This document shows, one piece after another, positions 63,601-64,000 of a stretch of 64,000 nucleotides of DNA. Under the pieces are notes generated by a model. The model did no database searches. It was not told where the DNA came from and was given only the letters and a program-made list of their open reading frames with translations. Numbering within the stretch: the stretch's first letter is position 1; each line of letters starts with the position of its first letter. The position numbers and the translations under genes were made by a program. The stretch spans positions 69,857-133,856 of the forward strand of contig JTDE01000139.1 in the NCBI GenBank assembly GCA_014338405.1, written 5' to 3'. This DNA comes from Paragonimus skrjabini miyazakii. Lineage: Eukaryota > Platyhelminthes > Trematoda > Plagiorchiida > Troglotrematidae.

Positions 63601-64000
63601 TAGTCCTTGTCGTGCAACCAATTAGCGATTTCTCAACAGTTATCTTTTTTTTTAGGTGAAACATTGTAACTGGGTTAAAAACGATATGCTAAGCTTGGCA
63701 ATTCTAGATTTTCCTTCTGGTGAATCAGTTTTTCCCAAGTTTCCTGTTAATTCGGTCGTAAATTATTCATATTTCGGTTGAATCAGAAACAGTGCCAGAG
63801 GGCACATAATCCTAACCGCTGGTGCTTCCTGATCCATGAAACGTTGAAGTATTGTTTGTAAAGATTCAATTTGCTTCAACTCAGTGTGTCTACGTACCTC
63901 TTTGTATCTGATAATCCAGGATGTTTTTGTATTCACTGATGAGCGAGTGGCTTATTAATAGAAAGCTTTCGAAACTGTTCGACTAAATGTAGCAAAATTA

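Larger units (their letters stand above)
52948..64000 (+). other. PKA-R intron (at least 11 kb, runs off the window)
   Basis: Starts with GTGAGC. The next exon must start with one base completing Arg and then read G-x-Y-D-like; none found. 52948-55300 and 60620-64000 hold no recognisable gene or repeat; 55.3-60.6 kb is LINE debris. Confidence 0.6.

Overview
The window looks like part of a trematode (digenean flatworm) genome. It has about 40% GC and very long introns full of decayed endonuclease-reverse transcriptase LINEs and Penelope-like elements. It also carries short Pol III-type elements with a type I hammerhead ribozyme, an arrangement known from schistosome Sm-alpha repeats. The organism call is inference; no species is assigned. 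There are no bacterial-style operons, rRNAs, functional tRNAs or CRISPR arrays.

The only host gene I can support is on the + strand and overruns both ends of the window. It encodes an RII-type regulatory subunit of cAMP-dependent protein kinase (PKA-R). Four exons are visible: 1181-1519 (linker), 3103-3138 (a 36-nt microexon with the RRQS inhibitory site), 26104-26234 (start of the core) and 52841-52947 (first part of cAMP-binding domain A). Their phases fit in series (1-1, 1-1, 1-0, 0-2), every junction is GT-AG, and the joined reading matches the family from RRxSV through FYVIER. The introns are about 1.6, 23.0 and 26.6 kb, and a fourth runs off the right edge. The docking/dimerisation exon(s) must lie to the left, and the phosphate-binding cassette and domain B to the right.

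The rest is intron. 1-1020: a minus-strand hammerhead SINE. 11.5-13.05 kb: a Penelope-like element between two 314-bp inverted arms. 14.4-14.8 kb: a tRNA-related SINE. 20.5-24.3 kb: a nearly full-length LINE that has lost function mainly through stop codons, followed at once by two opposed hammerhead SINE copies (24.29-24.84 kb). 27.3-31.7 kb: two decayed hammerhead SINE copies and LINE pieces. 33.1-34.6 kb: two tandem copies of another LINE's 3' part around a 100-N assembly gap. 36.16-36.77 kb: a second Penelope fragment in a 150-bp inverted repeat. 38.45-38.75 kb: a MITE-like block. 55.3-60.6 kb: a largely antisense LINE graveyard.

The most interesting points are the frame-neutral microexon that alone supplies the kinase inhibitory site, and the hammerhead ribozyme in a tRNA-headed SINE, with one intact copy, one copy with a paired stem change, and decayed copies.
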